DNA of 61,058 nucleotides from Deltaproteobacteria bacterium (GTDB lineage Bacteria > Myxococcota_A > UBA796 > SXON01), in NCBI GenBank assembly GCA_947486185.1, contig CANKTH010000017.1, positions 1 to 61,058 of the forward strand, written 5' to 3'. Positions 36,201-42,799 of this stretch are shown piece after piece. A program made the translations under genes and the position numbers. The notes beneath the pieces are model-generated. The model was not told the origin of the DNA and searched no databases. It saw nothing but the letters and a program-made list of their open reading frames with translations. Position 1 is the first letter of the stretch. Every line of letters begins with the position of its first letter.

Positions 36201-36314
36201 AACGCGCTGGTCGTTCCGCACCTGCCGGGCGACAGCCACGGCATGCGTGTTCGGTACCATCTCCTCGCGGGTGAGGGTGAGGAGATGGAGCGGCGGTTGA
36301 ACGAGCTCGGATAG
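33288..36314 (+). CDS. Hsp70 (DnaK-like) protein fused to a C-terminal PilZ-like domain
   Basis: A 1008-residue protein from ATG 33288, 124 bp after the PurF-like gene. The Hsp70 ATPase domain (1-385) has GIDLGTTNTAIAV, DLGGGTFDVSVL (about 192), FVGGQTRMPRL (about 330) and the interdomain linker LLDVTPFDLGID. The substrate-binding beta domain (about 390-505) ends at RNYAEHA; the alpha-helical lid is missing. A ~400-residue acidic Pro/Ser/Gly-rich region with short GGDLFGGDLFGGGAFG repeats follows. The last ~95 residues (PARVKLSYKQVGPVVEEYLE, LRKGGAFIKTEKPLEEGRLC) look like the Myxococcus-type PilZ paralogue domain, though the RxxxR and D/NxSxxG c-di-GMP residues are not clearly kept. It is not the housekeeping DnaK. 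Confidence 0.9.
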   Translation: MPVIGIDLGTTNTAIAVLEDGKPRVLADDRGHKVLPSCVSAKGGGRFVVGHAAQSMILTRPERTVYATKRLIGRRFDSPEVAEAQRRMHYAMREAADGGVELQVGEDWLSPIQVAAVVLQVAKTISEKALKSPVEEAVITVPAYFNHIQRQATLEAAERAGLRCERLLNEPTAAALAYGHRRTVDKTILVFDLGGGTFDVSVLRLANSVYEMLATLGDTFLGGEDFDFSMVDHLAEKFVRQHGLDPRSDRGALQRLKDASEKAKCELSFSERAIVNLSQLMHTHPLEVTLGRRTLEEITAPLLDRVMAVTKRAVSDAQLEPRDIDEVIFVGGQTRMPRLRELVTSFFGREPSRAVHPEEAVAIGAAVHAASLDDPESPAAVLLDVTPFDLGIDSAGGVFSPIIRRNSRVPASESKTFATVNDEQTSVRVTARQGESRFSAENEFLGEFVMDGLTAAPRFQTKVDVGFRLDTNGILHVSAVERGTGERKQILIRNYAEHARGPKLPTEAEAAAERARRAAGEDAPVAVQPAQRPPRPSILDSLFGRFTKKGAGGASSMSSENQSTDPNRRTPADSEPGRTLAPTLVAPIPDAPPSGLRSPAAPTIVPSMSDAVVVAERRDDVGQGAAPEPRLPPRNSPSADMTFEAPEDEEPDLRAPLEDDPEKRGSGGHFGASEPRDVPPSRSARATAPRPSDDVFALSDDSASSLDPEDDGIDLGAFGDDGAPGFGDPLGSGQGSAASSPAEQSSLDGGDLFGGDLFGGGAFGDAPAEPPGAAFGWDGAASSGRSRPAPAPTAVPEMDGMDLDFSALGFSNEDLEAAAALDSALPEPAPGTSSKVPSTPEQSAPRPPRPASPHSVPEATIAPVKRPDPRRSLPPEGAPGRPAIPAKIPSQWGSGDFDFPLGDPSARQLDRSGKKPARVKLSYKQVGPVVEEYLENLRKGGAFIKTEKPLEEGRLCVFEVRAPGLEPPLVINALVVPHLPGDSHGMRVRYHLLAGEGEEMERRLNELG

Positions 36315-36384
36315 CGCGGGCGCGGCTGCCGCGCGAGGCCCGGTCTGAGCGCGGCGGGGCTGCGGTAGCGCCGAAGCTGCCGGC

Positions 36385-36849
36385 ATGAACGAAGAAGGTG
36401 TGGAGGTTCCGTTGATCCTTTGGAGCGCTACGATCGCCGCCGCCGCGTCCTTGGACCGCCTCGATTGGTTGACGGGGTGTTGGGAGATCCGCTCGCGCGA
36501 GAGCGTGATGATCGAGTGTTGGACCGACGGGGATGGCGGGCTCCGCCTTGGGGTCAATCGCGTGGTGGTCGAAGGCGAAGCCCAGTTTTTTGAGCAGCTT
36601 CGGATCGAGGTCCGCGACGGCGTCCCGGTGTACGTCGCCTCCCCGCGCGCTGAGGGGACCACCGCGTTCACCCTCTCCGAGGAGGGCGACCGGTCGGTGA
36701 GCTTCGCCAACCCGGAGCACGATTACCCCCAACGTATCGCCTATCGGCGGGAGGGTGCCTGGCTCTGGGTCGATGTTAGCGGCCACGTTGACGGTGTAGA
36801 GGTGAACGAACAGAGCCGCTGGCGGCGGGTGCGGCGGTCAGCCTTCTGA
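36385..36849 (+). CDS. DUF6265-like lipocalin-type protein
   Basis: A 154-residue protein from ATG 36385. It follows the DUF6265 pattern: LDRLDWLTGCWEIRS, ESVMIECWTDGDGGLRLG, EQLRIEVRDGVPVYVASPRA, FTLSEEGDRSVSFANPEHDY and PQRIAYRREGAWLWVDVSG. The conserved L-x-W-L-x-G-x-W and F-x-N-P-x-H-D-x-P-Q-R-I-x-Y elements are intact. The N terminus (PLILWSATIAAAASL) is weakly hydrophobic and might be a secretion signal. Family function is unknown; the fold is probably a small beta-barrel binding a hydrophobic ligand. It ends 10 bp from the convergent purH stop. Confidence 0.85.
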   Translation: MNEEGVEVPLILWSATIAAAASLDRLDWLTGCWEIRSRESVMIECWTDGDGGLRLGVNRVVVEGEAQFFEQLRIEVRDGVPVYVASPRAEGTTAFTLSEEGDRSVSFANPEHDYPQRIAYRREGAWLWVDVSGHVDGVEVNEQSRWRRVRRSAF

Positions 36850-36859
36850 TTTTCTGGGT

Positions 36860-38389
36860 TCAGTGCCTGAAATGCCGCGTGTCGGTCAGGCACATCGCCA
36901 TCGACACTGCGGCGGCGGCCGCGATGACCTCCGCGTCACGGATGCTGCCGCCGGGCTGCACCACCGCGGTTACCCCCGCCTCCGCCGCGACCACGACCCC
37001 GTCGGCGAAGGGAAAAAACGCGTCCGAGGCCATGACACACCCGGCAGTTGGTCGTCGCGCCTTCTGCACCGCGAGGCGGACGGAGTCCACGCGGCTCATC
37101 TGACCCGCGCCTACGCCGTTGAGCACCACACCGGCCCCTTCGTGTGTCGCCAATACAATCGCATTGGACTTGACGTTGCGGCACACCGCCCAAGCGAAAG
37201 CCAGCGCACGACGTTCTTCAGGGGTCGGCCCGCGCACCACCGCGCGCCACTCGTTACCCACCTCGGCGTCCCAGGTCTGAACCAGCCACCCTCCCTGGAT
37301 ACGGCGGGCATCCCAGCCTTCCGGCTTGAGCGCTGCCCAGTCCCCGGGTAGCTCCATCAGCCGCAGGTTCTTCTTGGCGTTGAAGATCTGCTCGGCCCCC
37401 GGCTCCACTCCAGGCGCGGCGACCACCTCGAAGAACACCTTGCTCTCGTGGATGGTCTCGGCGTCACTCGCCGAGAGCGGGCGGTTGAAGACGGCGATAC
37501 CGCCGTAGGCGCTCACGGGATCTGCGGACAGCGCGAGCCGGTAGGCCGCGGCGAGACCGTCGGGGTGGACCGCGGCGCCGCACGGGTTCATATGTTTGAC
37601 GATGACACAAGCGGGCTCGTCCAGGTCAAACACACACCTGAGCGCGGCGTCGAGATCTGCGAGGTTGTTGAACGAGAGCTCCTTACCCTGGAGCTGGCGA
37701 GCGCGCCGGAGGCTGCGCCCACCCTCGGCCGAGCTCGCGTAGAACGCGGCCTGTTGATGAGGATTTTCGCCGTAGCGGAGGTGCTGCACCCGCTCCAGGC
37801 CAAGGCTCAGCGTGTCGGGCAGTGCGGCTTCGCGTGCGCCGAACCACGCGGCGATCTGGGCGTCGTAGGCGGCGGTGTGGCGGAAGGCCTTCGTGGCCAG
37901 GCGCCGACGGGCGTCCGCGTCGGGGTCGGCGTGGACAAGCAGGGCATAGTCTGCTGGATCGACCACGATGGTCACGGCGTGGTGGTTCTTGGCGGCGGCG
38001 CGCACCATCGTCGGCCCGCCCACGTCGATCTGCTCGATGATGCCGTCGTCATCGGCGCCGGAGGCGACGGTCTCGGCGAAGGGGTAGAGGTTGACCACCA
38101 CGACGTCGATCCAGCTGATGCCCAACCGCTCGGCGACCGTCCCGTCGGTGTCACGGCGCCCGAGGATGCCGCCATGCACGCGCGGGTGGAGCGTCTTCAC
38201 ACGACCGCCAAAAATCTCCGGAAATCCGGTGTAGTCCGAGACGGCTACGTAGTGGATACCCGCGTCGCTCAGCGCGCGCGCGGTACCGCCGGTGGAGAGG
38301 AGCTCGTATCCGCGCGCCACCAGCGCCTCGGCGAGCTGGACGATGCCGGTCTTGTCCGAGACCGAGAGCAGGGCAAGACGACGACGCAT
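36860..38389 (-). CDS. purH: Bifunctional AICAR transformylase/IMP cyclohydrolase
   Basis: A 509-residue enzyme catalysing the last two steps of de novo IMP synthesis. The N-terminal MGS-like cyclohydrolase domain (1-195) has ALLSVSDKTGIVQLAEALV, LLSTGGTARALSDAGI, EIFGGRVKTLHPRVHGGILG and VVVNLYPFAETV. The AICARFT domain has LRYGENPHQQAAFY, GKELSFNNLADLDAAL, VIVKHMNPCGAA (catalytic Lys-His), VKSNAIVLATHEGAGVVLNG, VGAGQMSRVDSV and ASDAFFPFADGV, ending with CLTDTRHFRH. All parts are at normal spacing. It is transcribed 52 bp after the aldehyde dehydrogenase gene, possibly as one unit. A purine link with the PurF-like protein 5 kb away is coincidental unless shown otherwise. Confidence 0.98.
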   Translation of the reverse strand: MRRRLALLSVSDKTGIVQLAEALVARGYELLSTGGTARALSDAGIHYVAVSDYTGFPEIFGGRVKTLHPRVHGGILGRRDTDGTVAERLGISWIDVVVVNLYPFAETVASGADDDGIIEQIDVGGPTMVRAAAKNHHAVTIVVDPADYALLVHADPDADARRRLATKAFRHTAAYDAQIAAWFGAREAALPDTLSLGLERVQHLRYGENPHQQAAFYASSAEGGRSLRRARQLQGKELSFNNLADLDAALRCVFDLDEPACVIVKHMNPCGAAVHPDGLAAAYRLALSADPVSAYGGIAVFNRPLSASDAETIHESKVFFEVVAAPGVEPGAEQIFNAKKNLRLMELPGDWAALKPEGWDARRIQGGWLVQTWDAEVGNEWRAVVRGPTPEERRALAFAWAVCRNVKSNAIVLATHEGAGVVLNGVGAGQMSRVDSVRLAVQKARRPTAGCVMASDAFFPFADGVVVAAEAGVTAVVQPGGSIRDAEVIAAAAAVSMAMCLTDTRHFRH

Positions 38390-38441
38390 AGCTTCTCCGG
38401 CCGCGAGCGCTAACCGGGGGAGCGTTCAGCCGCCGCCGCCT

Positions 38442-40151
38442 TCACCCGCGGAGCGCTCCAAACAGCACGCGCGGGACCCGCAAGAAGGAGCCGCTGGCCT
38501 CCAGCCAGGTGAGCGCGCGCCCGGTCTCGGCAAGGGTGCGGTGGCGGGCGAACCACACGGGCATAGGCGCGATGCGGAACGGTGCTTTGAGCACGGACTT
38601 CTGAGGGTGGTCGAACAGGAGGGTGTTGTGCACCGTGCCGCGCCCTGAGCGGATGTCGGTGAGGGGGTGTCCCGGATGGGCGCCCCACGTCAACGCGCAG
38701 GAGCCGAAGATCACGCCGGCCCAGACATTGACGCCGATTCCGCCATACCGGAGCTCTGCCATCGCCTTTTCGAATGCCGATGCGTGCTGCTTTTCGGTCT
38801 TGCCGTCGATCAGCACCATACAGGAAAGGCTGCCCCACACCCGCTCGTTCGCGAAGCGGGTCGCCGCCTCGAGGAACGCGCCAGGCTCGCTCGCTCCGAG
38901 CTCACACACCGCCAGCACGCCGCAGAAGGCCTCGTTGGAAAGTGCATATTCACCGTCGTTCGGCGCGACCTCCGGGATCAGCGTCCAGGGGACGGTGTCG
39001 GGCTTACGCTCGCCCAGGACCTCGTGACGAGGATAATGTTTGAGAAAAGCCTGATAACGGGAATCGGCGCCAGGATAATATGCCTTCCGCGGCGGTGTGG
39101 CCGCCAGCTCGTCCCGGACCAGCGCCAGGAAACGCTCCTTCTTTGCCCAGCCGCTCGCCAGCACCAGCACCTTTGCTGCGTTGCAGTTGAAGGATCCGTT
39201 GTTGACCACCATGCCGGCTACGTGCCGGGCCTGGTACCGCAGGTCCGACTCCGACCAGTCGCCCGGGACCACGATGACCGGCGTGACGCAGCCGAGCTCG
39301 CTGGTGATGGGCTTCTTGAGGATCGGGTCAGCCGCCGCTTTTCGACGCGCCTGTTCGTCCGGATTCCCGCCCCATACGATGGCGTCGTGGGTGCGGTCCG
39401 AGCCCGTGATGTGCACGCTGTCAACCAGGGCATGGTGGGCGAGGAAGCCACCGATCTCCGCGCCGCCGTACACCACCTCCATCACGCCCTCGTCGCGCAG
39501 GCAGGCGAAGGCGCGCTCCAGGAAGGGCCCCACGTACTCGTTCACGGGGTTCATCTTGACGATCACCACCTCGTCTTCGACGAAGAGCTTGTGAAGGGCG
39601 TCGGTCGGGCCGATCGACGCGACGTTACCCGCGGACAGCACGAGCGATACCTTACCTGGGGGGTAAGAACCCCGCTCCTTTTCCCGATAGATGTGCCCCT
39701 GCGACGCGGGCTTTCCCGGCTCCAGCCAGATCTCGCCGACGAAGCCGGTGTAGAGCAGGTTTTCAAGGAGTCCACGAGGAAACACCTTGACGATCTGCTG
39801 ACCGTCCGGTGTGCTCCGGGTCGAGACAGGGGGCACCGAGGCGCCTTGCTCCAGGGTGTCCGCCAACAACCTCAGGTTTCGGACGGTGACCAGCGGACCG
39901 CCCAGCCACTCTTCGCCCGCGAGCGGGTCGTCCGGCGCGATCCCCTTGGCGCGAGCGGCGCTGGCGACCCACTCATCCGCCACGGCGAGCACGCCGTGGA
40001 TACAACGCCGCAGCAGCTCCACACGCCGGGAGATCGGCACCTTGACCCAGGCGTCCTTATGGGCGACGAGACGTTCGAGCCGCGCCTGGGCGTCGGCGAG
40101 GCTCGTGGCGGGAAGGGTGGGGGGCGGTTCAGGAAAGGCGGGCGATGCCAT
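38442..40151 (-). CDS. Aldehyde dehydrogenase family protein
   Basis: A 569-residue protein from ATG 40151; longer upstream frame sequence is not homologous and runs over the divergent gene. The ALDH core is evident: VSLVLSAGNVASIGPTDALH (cofactor-site strand), EDEVVIVKMNPVNEYVGP (Lys), VYGGAEIGGFLAHHALVDSV, HITGSDRTHDAIV, Glu285 in ITSELGCVTPVIV and Cys323 in NNGSFNCNAAKVLVL as likely nucleophile. The classic ELGGKNP is altered to ELGCVTP and NxGQxC to GSFNC, so it belongs to a divergent clade with unknown substrate. A C-terminal stretch (GRGTVHNTLLFDHPQKSVLK) replaces the usual oligomerisation tail. It precedes purH by 52 bp. Confidence 0.9.
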   Translation of the reverse strand: MASPAFPEPPPTLPATSLADAQARLERLVAHKDAWVKVPISRRVELLRRCIHGVLAVADEWVASAARAKGIAPDDPLAGEEWLGGPLVTVRNLRLLADTLEQGASVPPVSTRSTPDGQQIVKVFPRGLLENLLYTGFVGEIWLEPGKPASQGHIYREKERGSYPPGKVSLVLSAGNVASIGPTDALHKLFVEDEVVIVKMNPVNEYVGPFLERAFACLRDEGVMEVVYGGAEIGGFLAHHALVDSVHITGSDRTHDAIVWGGNPDEQARRKAAADPILKKPITSELGCVTPVIVVPGDWSESDLRYQARHVAGMVVNNGSFNCNAAKVLVLASGWAKKERFLALVRDELAATPPRKAYYPGADSRYQAFLKHYPRHEVLGERKPDTVPWTLIPEVAPNDGEYALSNEAFCGVLAVCELGASEPGAFLEAATRFANERVWGSLSCMVLIDGKTEKQHASAFEKAMAELRYGGIGVNVWAGVIFGSCALTWGAHPGHPLTDIRSGRGTVHNTLLFDHPQKSVLKAPFRIAPMPVWFARHRTLAETGRALTWLEASGSFLRVPRVLFGALRG

Positions 40152-40298
40152 CAATGCTCCAGCGCGGAGCACGTATATCCCGGCGCGCCGAGTTGGCGAA
40201 GACGGCCGCGTCTCGCGCAAAACTCTCGCTCGCCGACCGCGTGCCCCATGCGCGATGGCGCGAGACCGAATAGGCTGCCGGCCATTTCTGAGAGTCTG

Positions 40299-41381
40299 AT
40301 GCCCGACACCGTCCCCCATCTCACCCAGCGCCTCGACGACATCCACACCCGCTACCGACGCTCCTTTGCGAATCGTTCGCGTGCAACCCGCGATCTCGGT
40401 CAGCTTGACGGGCTCATCCGTGAGCTCGGGGAGCTCTCCGGGGCGGTCGCACCCGTCGCGGGCGCTCCAGTTGCCCTCGGGGCGCGGATCTCCGAGCTGC
40501 AGGATCTGTTCACCCGGGAGCGCGGGGCGATCGCCGCGGTGCTTTCGCGTGGCCCTGACGCGATCGCGGTGGCCCGGCTCGCGGACTGGTCCGATGTCGA
40601 TTTTCACCGCTACATGCGTCTTTTTGGCGGCCAGAACCGCACCACCCGTGATCTGGAGCTCCTCCGCGAGCTGCTCGCCGACGAGACCGCCCGCCGGGCC
40701 GCTCTGCTCGCGCTGCCGGGTGCGGTCGACCAGGATGATGGCGCCCAGCTCAAGACGCGGCTCGACTCCAACATCGCGCTCTACGAGAAGGAAGTGGCGG
40801 CGATCCCTGTCGCCCGGCGGAGCCTCGACGCCCGCGAGTATTCTCGCGTGCTGGCGACGCTCGCCAACGGGCAGTTCGCGCTCTATCGGCTCCATTTTGC
40901 CGAAAAGCCGCGCCGGGGCCGCCGGATTGCGCTGCTCGAACGTATCATCCGCTCCCTGGACGCGGTGAGTCGCGCGATGGTGGCGGTCAAGGAGCTCGGG
41001 GTGGACAACGAGAGCCACCGGAGCAACATCACCAAGGTCGCCGAGCGGATCGCGCACCACAAGTCCGAGCTCGAGCAGGTCCGCGCGGCCAAGGCGGGCA
41101 GCAGCAGCGGCGCGCTCGCCGGCACTCTCGGGGACGAGGCCAACGCCGTGTTCCAGACCTACCGGAGCGAGTTTTCCGGCCAGCCGCGGGCCACCCGGAA
41201 CGCTGACCGCCTCTCCGAGCACGCCGAGCGCCTGCACGAGATCGCCCGCGGCATGAACGAGCTCCAGGCGGCGATGCCCGAGGCGGGTAACGCCAACAAC
41301 CTGGGCATCGTGCTGGACGCGCTGAAGGTCTACGAGCGGGAGTACCGCGCGGTCAAAGACGCGCGCACCGCCCAGGCCTGA
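40299..41381 (+). CDS. Helical protein with four internal ~90-residue repeats
   Basis: A 360-residue soluble protein from ATG 40299, unrecognised. It is highly charged and predicted all-helical. A motif recurs four times at roughly 84-92-residue spacing: YRRSFANRSRATRDLGQLDG (about 19), YMRLFGGQNRTTRDLELLRE (about 105), YRLHFAEKPRRGRRIALLER (about 196) and YRSEFSGQPRATRNADRLSE (about 288). The shared core is YR-x2-F-x5-R-x-TR-x4-L. Each motif is followed by long Leu/Glu/Arg helices, suggesting tandem helical bundles. There is no signal peptide. It is divergent from the ALDH gene across 147 bp. Function unknown; a scaffold or filament-forming role would fit the architecture but is speculative. 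Confidence 0.8.
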   Translation: MPDTVPHLTQRLDDIHTRYRRSFANRSRATRDLGQLDGLIRELGELSGAVAPVAGAPVALGARISELQDLFTRERGAIAAVLSRGPDAIAVARLADWSDVDFHRYMRLFGGQNRTTRDLELLRELLADETARRAALLALPGAVDQDDGAQLKTRLDSNIALYEKEVAAIPVARRSLDAREYSRVLATLANGQFALYRLHFAEKPRRGRRIALLERIIRSLDAVSRAMVAVKELGVDNESHRSNITKVAERIAHHKSELEQVRAAKAGSSSGALAGTLGDEANAVFQTYRSEFSGQPRATRNADRLSEHAERLHEIARGMNELQAAMPEAGNANNLGIVLDALKVYEREYRAVKDARTAQA

Positions 41382-41490
41382 GCCGACCGGTTGGCCGGCG
41401 CGTCCGCCGTTCCGGGGGCGCTGCCGGCTTCGGCGGGCCCTCGGCTCCCCGTCCCTCCTTCGTCCCGTTTTCTCGTCTTGGGAGTCTCCG

Positions 41491-42009
41491 ATGCAGTCCG
41501 ACGCCGGGAACCTCTGGTTTACGCTCTCCACCTTTCTGTTCCTCGTGCGCCGCTCCGGCCGACCTGTAGCCGACGCCCAGATCGAGGCGGCTTGCGCTGC
41601 GGTTGAGGCCGGCCAGGGCTCGGTGCACGCGCTGGGCCAGCGCCTGGTAGACGCCGTGCGCGCCAGGATCCAGCACAATGATTACGAAGGCGTCATGGTC
41701 GCCGTGCAGGAGCTGGTGGGCGCGGACCGGGTACGGCCTGCGCCTGCGGCCGACACCCGCGAGGAGCGCATCGTCGCGGTCCGGCGCGCCCTCTTCGGTC
41801 GCAGCCTCCCCTGGTTGGCGGTGATCATCGACCGGTTCCCCGACGGCTCGGTTGGCCGCCACTGGGTCATGGTCGAGCAGTTCACCGACGTGGTGCAGGT
41901 GATGGACCCCTACCCGTGGGACGACCGGGATGAAGAGCGGACGCTGCCGATCACCGACTTCATGGTTCAGTGGGAGCTCGCTGGCTGCCAGGGCATGCTG
42001 ATCGGGTGA
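41491..42009 (+). CDS. Unknown protein with C39/papain-like-fold C-terminal signature
   Basis: A 172-residue protein from ATG 41491. The C-terminal half (LPWLAVIIDRFPDGSVGRHW, VMVEQFTDVVQVMDPYPWDD) has the His-W-V-x-V ... D-x-V-x-V-x-DP pattern of papain-like-fold proteins such as peptidase C39 domains, in which the His and Asp are the second and third catalytic residues. The nucleophile would have to be Cys34 or so in IEAACAAVEAG, which lacks the usual Gln/Gly context, so activity is doubtful. No signal peptide. It lies 109 bp after the helical-repeat gene and 46 bp before the membrane-anchored protein gene, in the same direction. Low-certainty family assignment. Confidence 0.65.
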   Translation: MQSDAGNLWFTLSTFLFLVRRSGRPVADAQIEAACAAVEAGQGSVHALGQRLVDAVRARIQHNDYEGVMVAVQELVGADRVRPAPAADTREERIVAVRRALFGRSLPWLAVIIDRFPDGSVGRHWVMVEQFTDVVQVMDPYPWDDRDEERTLPITDFMVQWELAGCQGMLIG

Positions 42010-42055
42010 GCGGCTCCGTGGCTCTCGACGGCCGCGTTCGTGAGCGCGCCGCCCC

Positions 42056-42799
42056 GTGACCTTCCTCTTCCTGCTGCCGATAGGACTGTCGCATCCGCTC
42101 GCGGGGCAGGCTGGGACTTTTGCGGGCGTCAACATGTATGGTCACGCCATCCGCGCGGAGCTGTGGCCCGGGCGGCTCGAGCTGGAGTACGTGTTGGAGG
42201 CGCCGTTGCCAAAGCTGTCGCGTGAGGCCGAGACTGTCGGGGAGACTGGCTTTGTGGAGCATAAACTGGCGCAGATCGGCAGTGGGCTCCGAGCCACCCT
42301 GGATGGCGTCGAGCTCGCCTGGGAGCCAGTGGTGGTACAGCAGCCAAGCGGCCCGGGGGACGCGGGGCTCGTCGAGTTTCGGATCCGCCGCCGCGCCGAG
42401 CTGCCGGCGAGTGGTGAGCTCCGGATCAGCAACGGTAACCACCCCGATGAGAGCGCGCTGTTTGCCGCAAATATCCTGGTGGATGGCCAGCTGGTGGTTG
42501 AAGTCTGCTCGCTCGTGGATGCCCGGGAGGGGCGCCTGACCCGGAACCATCATGCCGCCTGGCTCGCGGACGAGTCGGCACGGGAGCTGGTCATCCAGTT
42601 CCGCCCCGCCTCCTGGTGGGAGCGCGGCGAAGGACTCACTCCGCTGCCGCTCCGGCACGCGGAGCTCGTGCCGGGCCCGCCCTGGGGCCTGGCTGCTGCG
42701 GGCCTTGGGATCGCGGCGGTCGGCGTCGTCGGGCTGGTCGCCGGCGCGCGTCGTCGTCGACGGCACCCTGGGGGCGCCTCCCTGCCCGGTGTCCGATGA
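42056..42799 (+). CDS. Secreted, C-terminally membrane-anchored protein of unknown function
   Basis: A 247-residue protein from GTG 42056. An N-terminal hydrophobic signal (MTFLFLLPIGLSHPLAG) is followed by a beta-rich region (ELWPGRLELEYVLEAPLPKL; VEFRIRRRAELPASGELRIS) and a C-terminal anchor: GPPWGLAAAGLGIAAVGVVG then an Arg-rich cytoplasmic tail (ARRRRRH). The Pro-TM-Arg tail recalls sorting-type C termini, but the diagnostic MYXO-CTERM cysteine is absent. I do not recognise the globular part. Its stop overlaps the murJ start by 4 bp (ATGA), so co-expression with the lipid II flippase is likely. Confidence 0.75.
   Translation: MTFLFLLPIGLSHPLAGQAGTFAGVNMYGHAIRAELWPGRLELEYVLEAPLPKLSREAETVGETGFVEHKLAQIGSGLRATLDGVELAWEPVVVQQPSGPGDAGLVEFRIRRRAELPASGELRISNGNHPDESALFAANILVDGQLVVEVCSLVDAREGRLTRNHHAAWLADESARELVIQFRPASWWERGEGLTPLPLRHAELVPGPPWGLAAAGLGIAAVGVVGLVAGARRRRRHPGGASLPGVR

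Noticed and set aside
38667..40298. Plus-strand frame upstream of the helical-repeat protein
   Set aside because: It is antisense to the ALDH gene, which has complete ALDH motifs; the helical repeats begin only after ATG 40299.
40152..41678. Minus-strand extension of the ALDH frame to 41678
   Set aside because: It is antisense to the repeat protein and lacks ALDH features; ATG 40151 gives a full-length ALDH.
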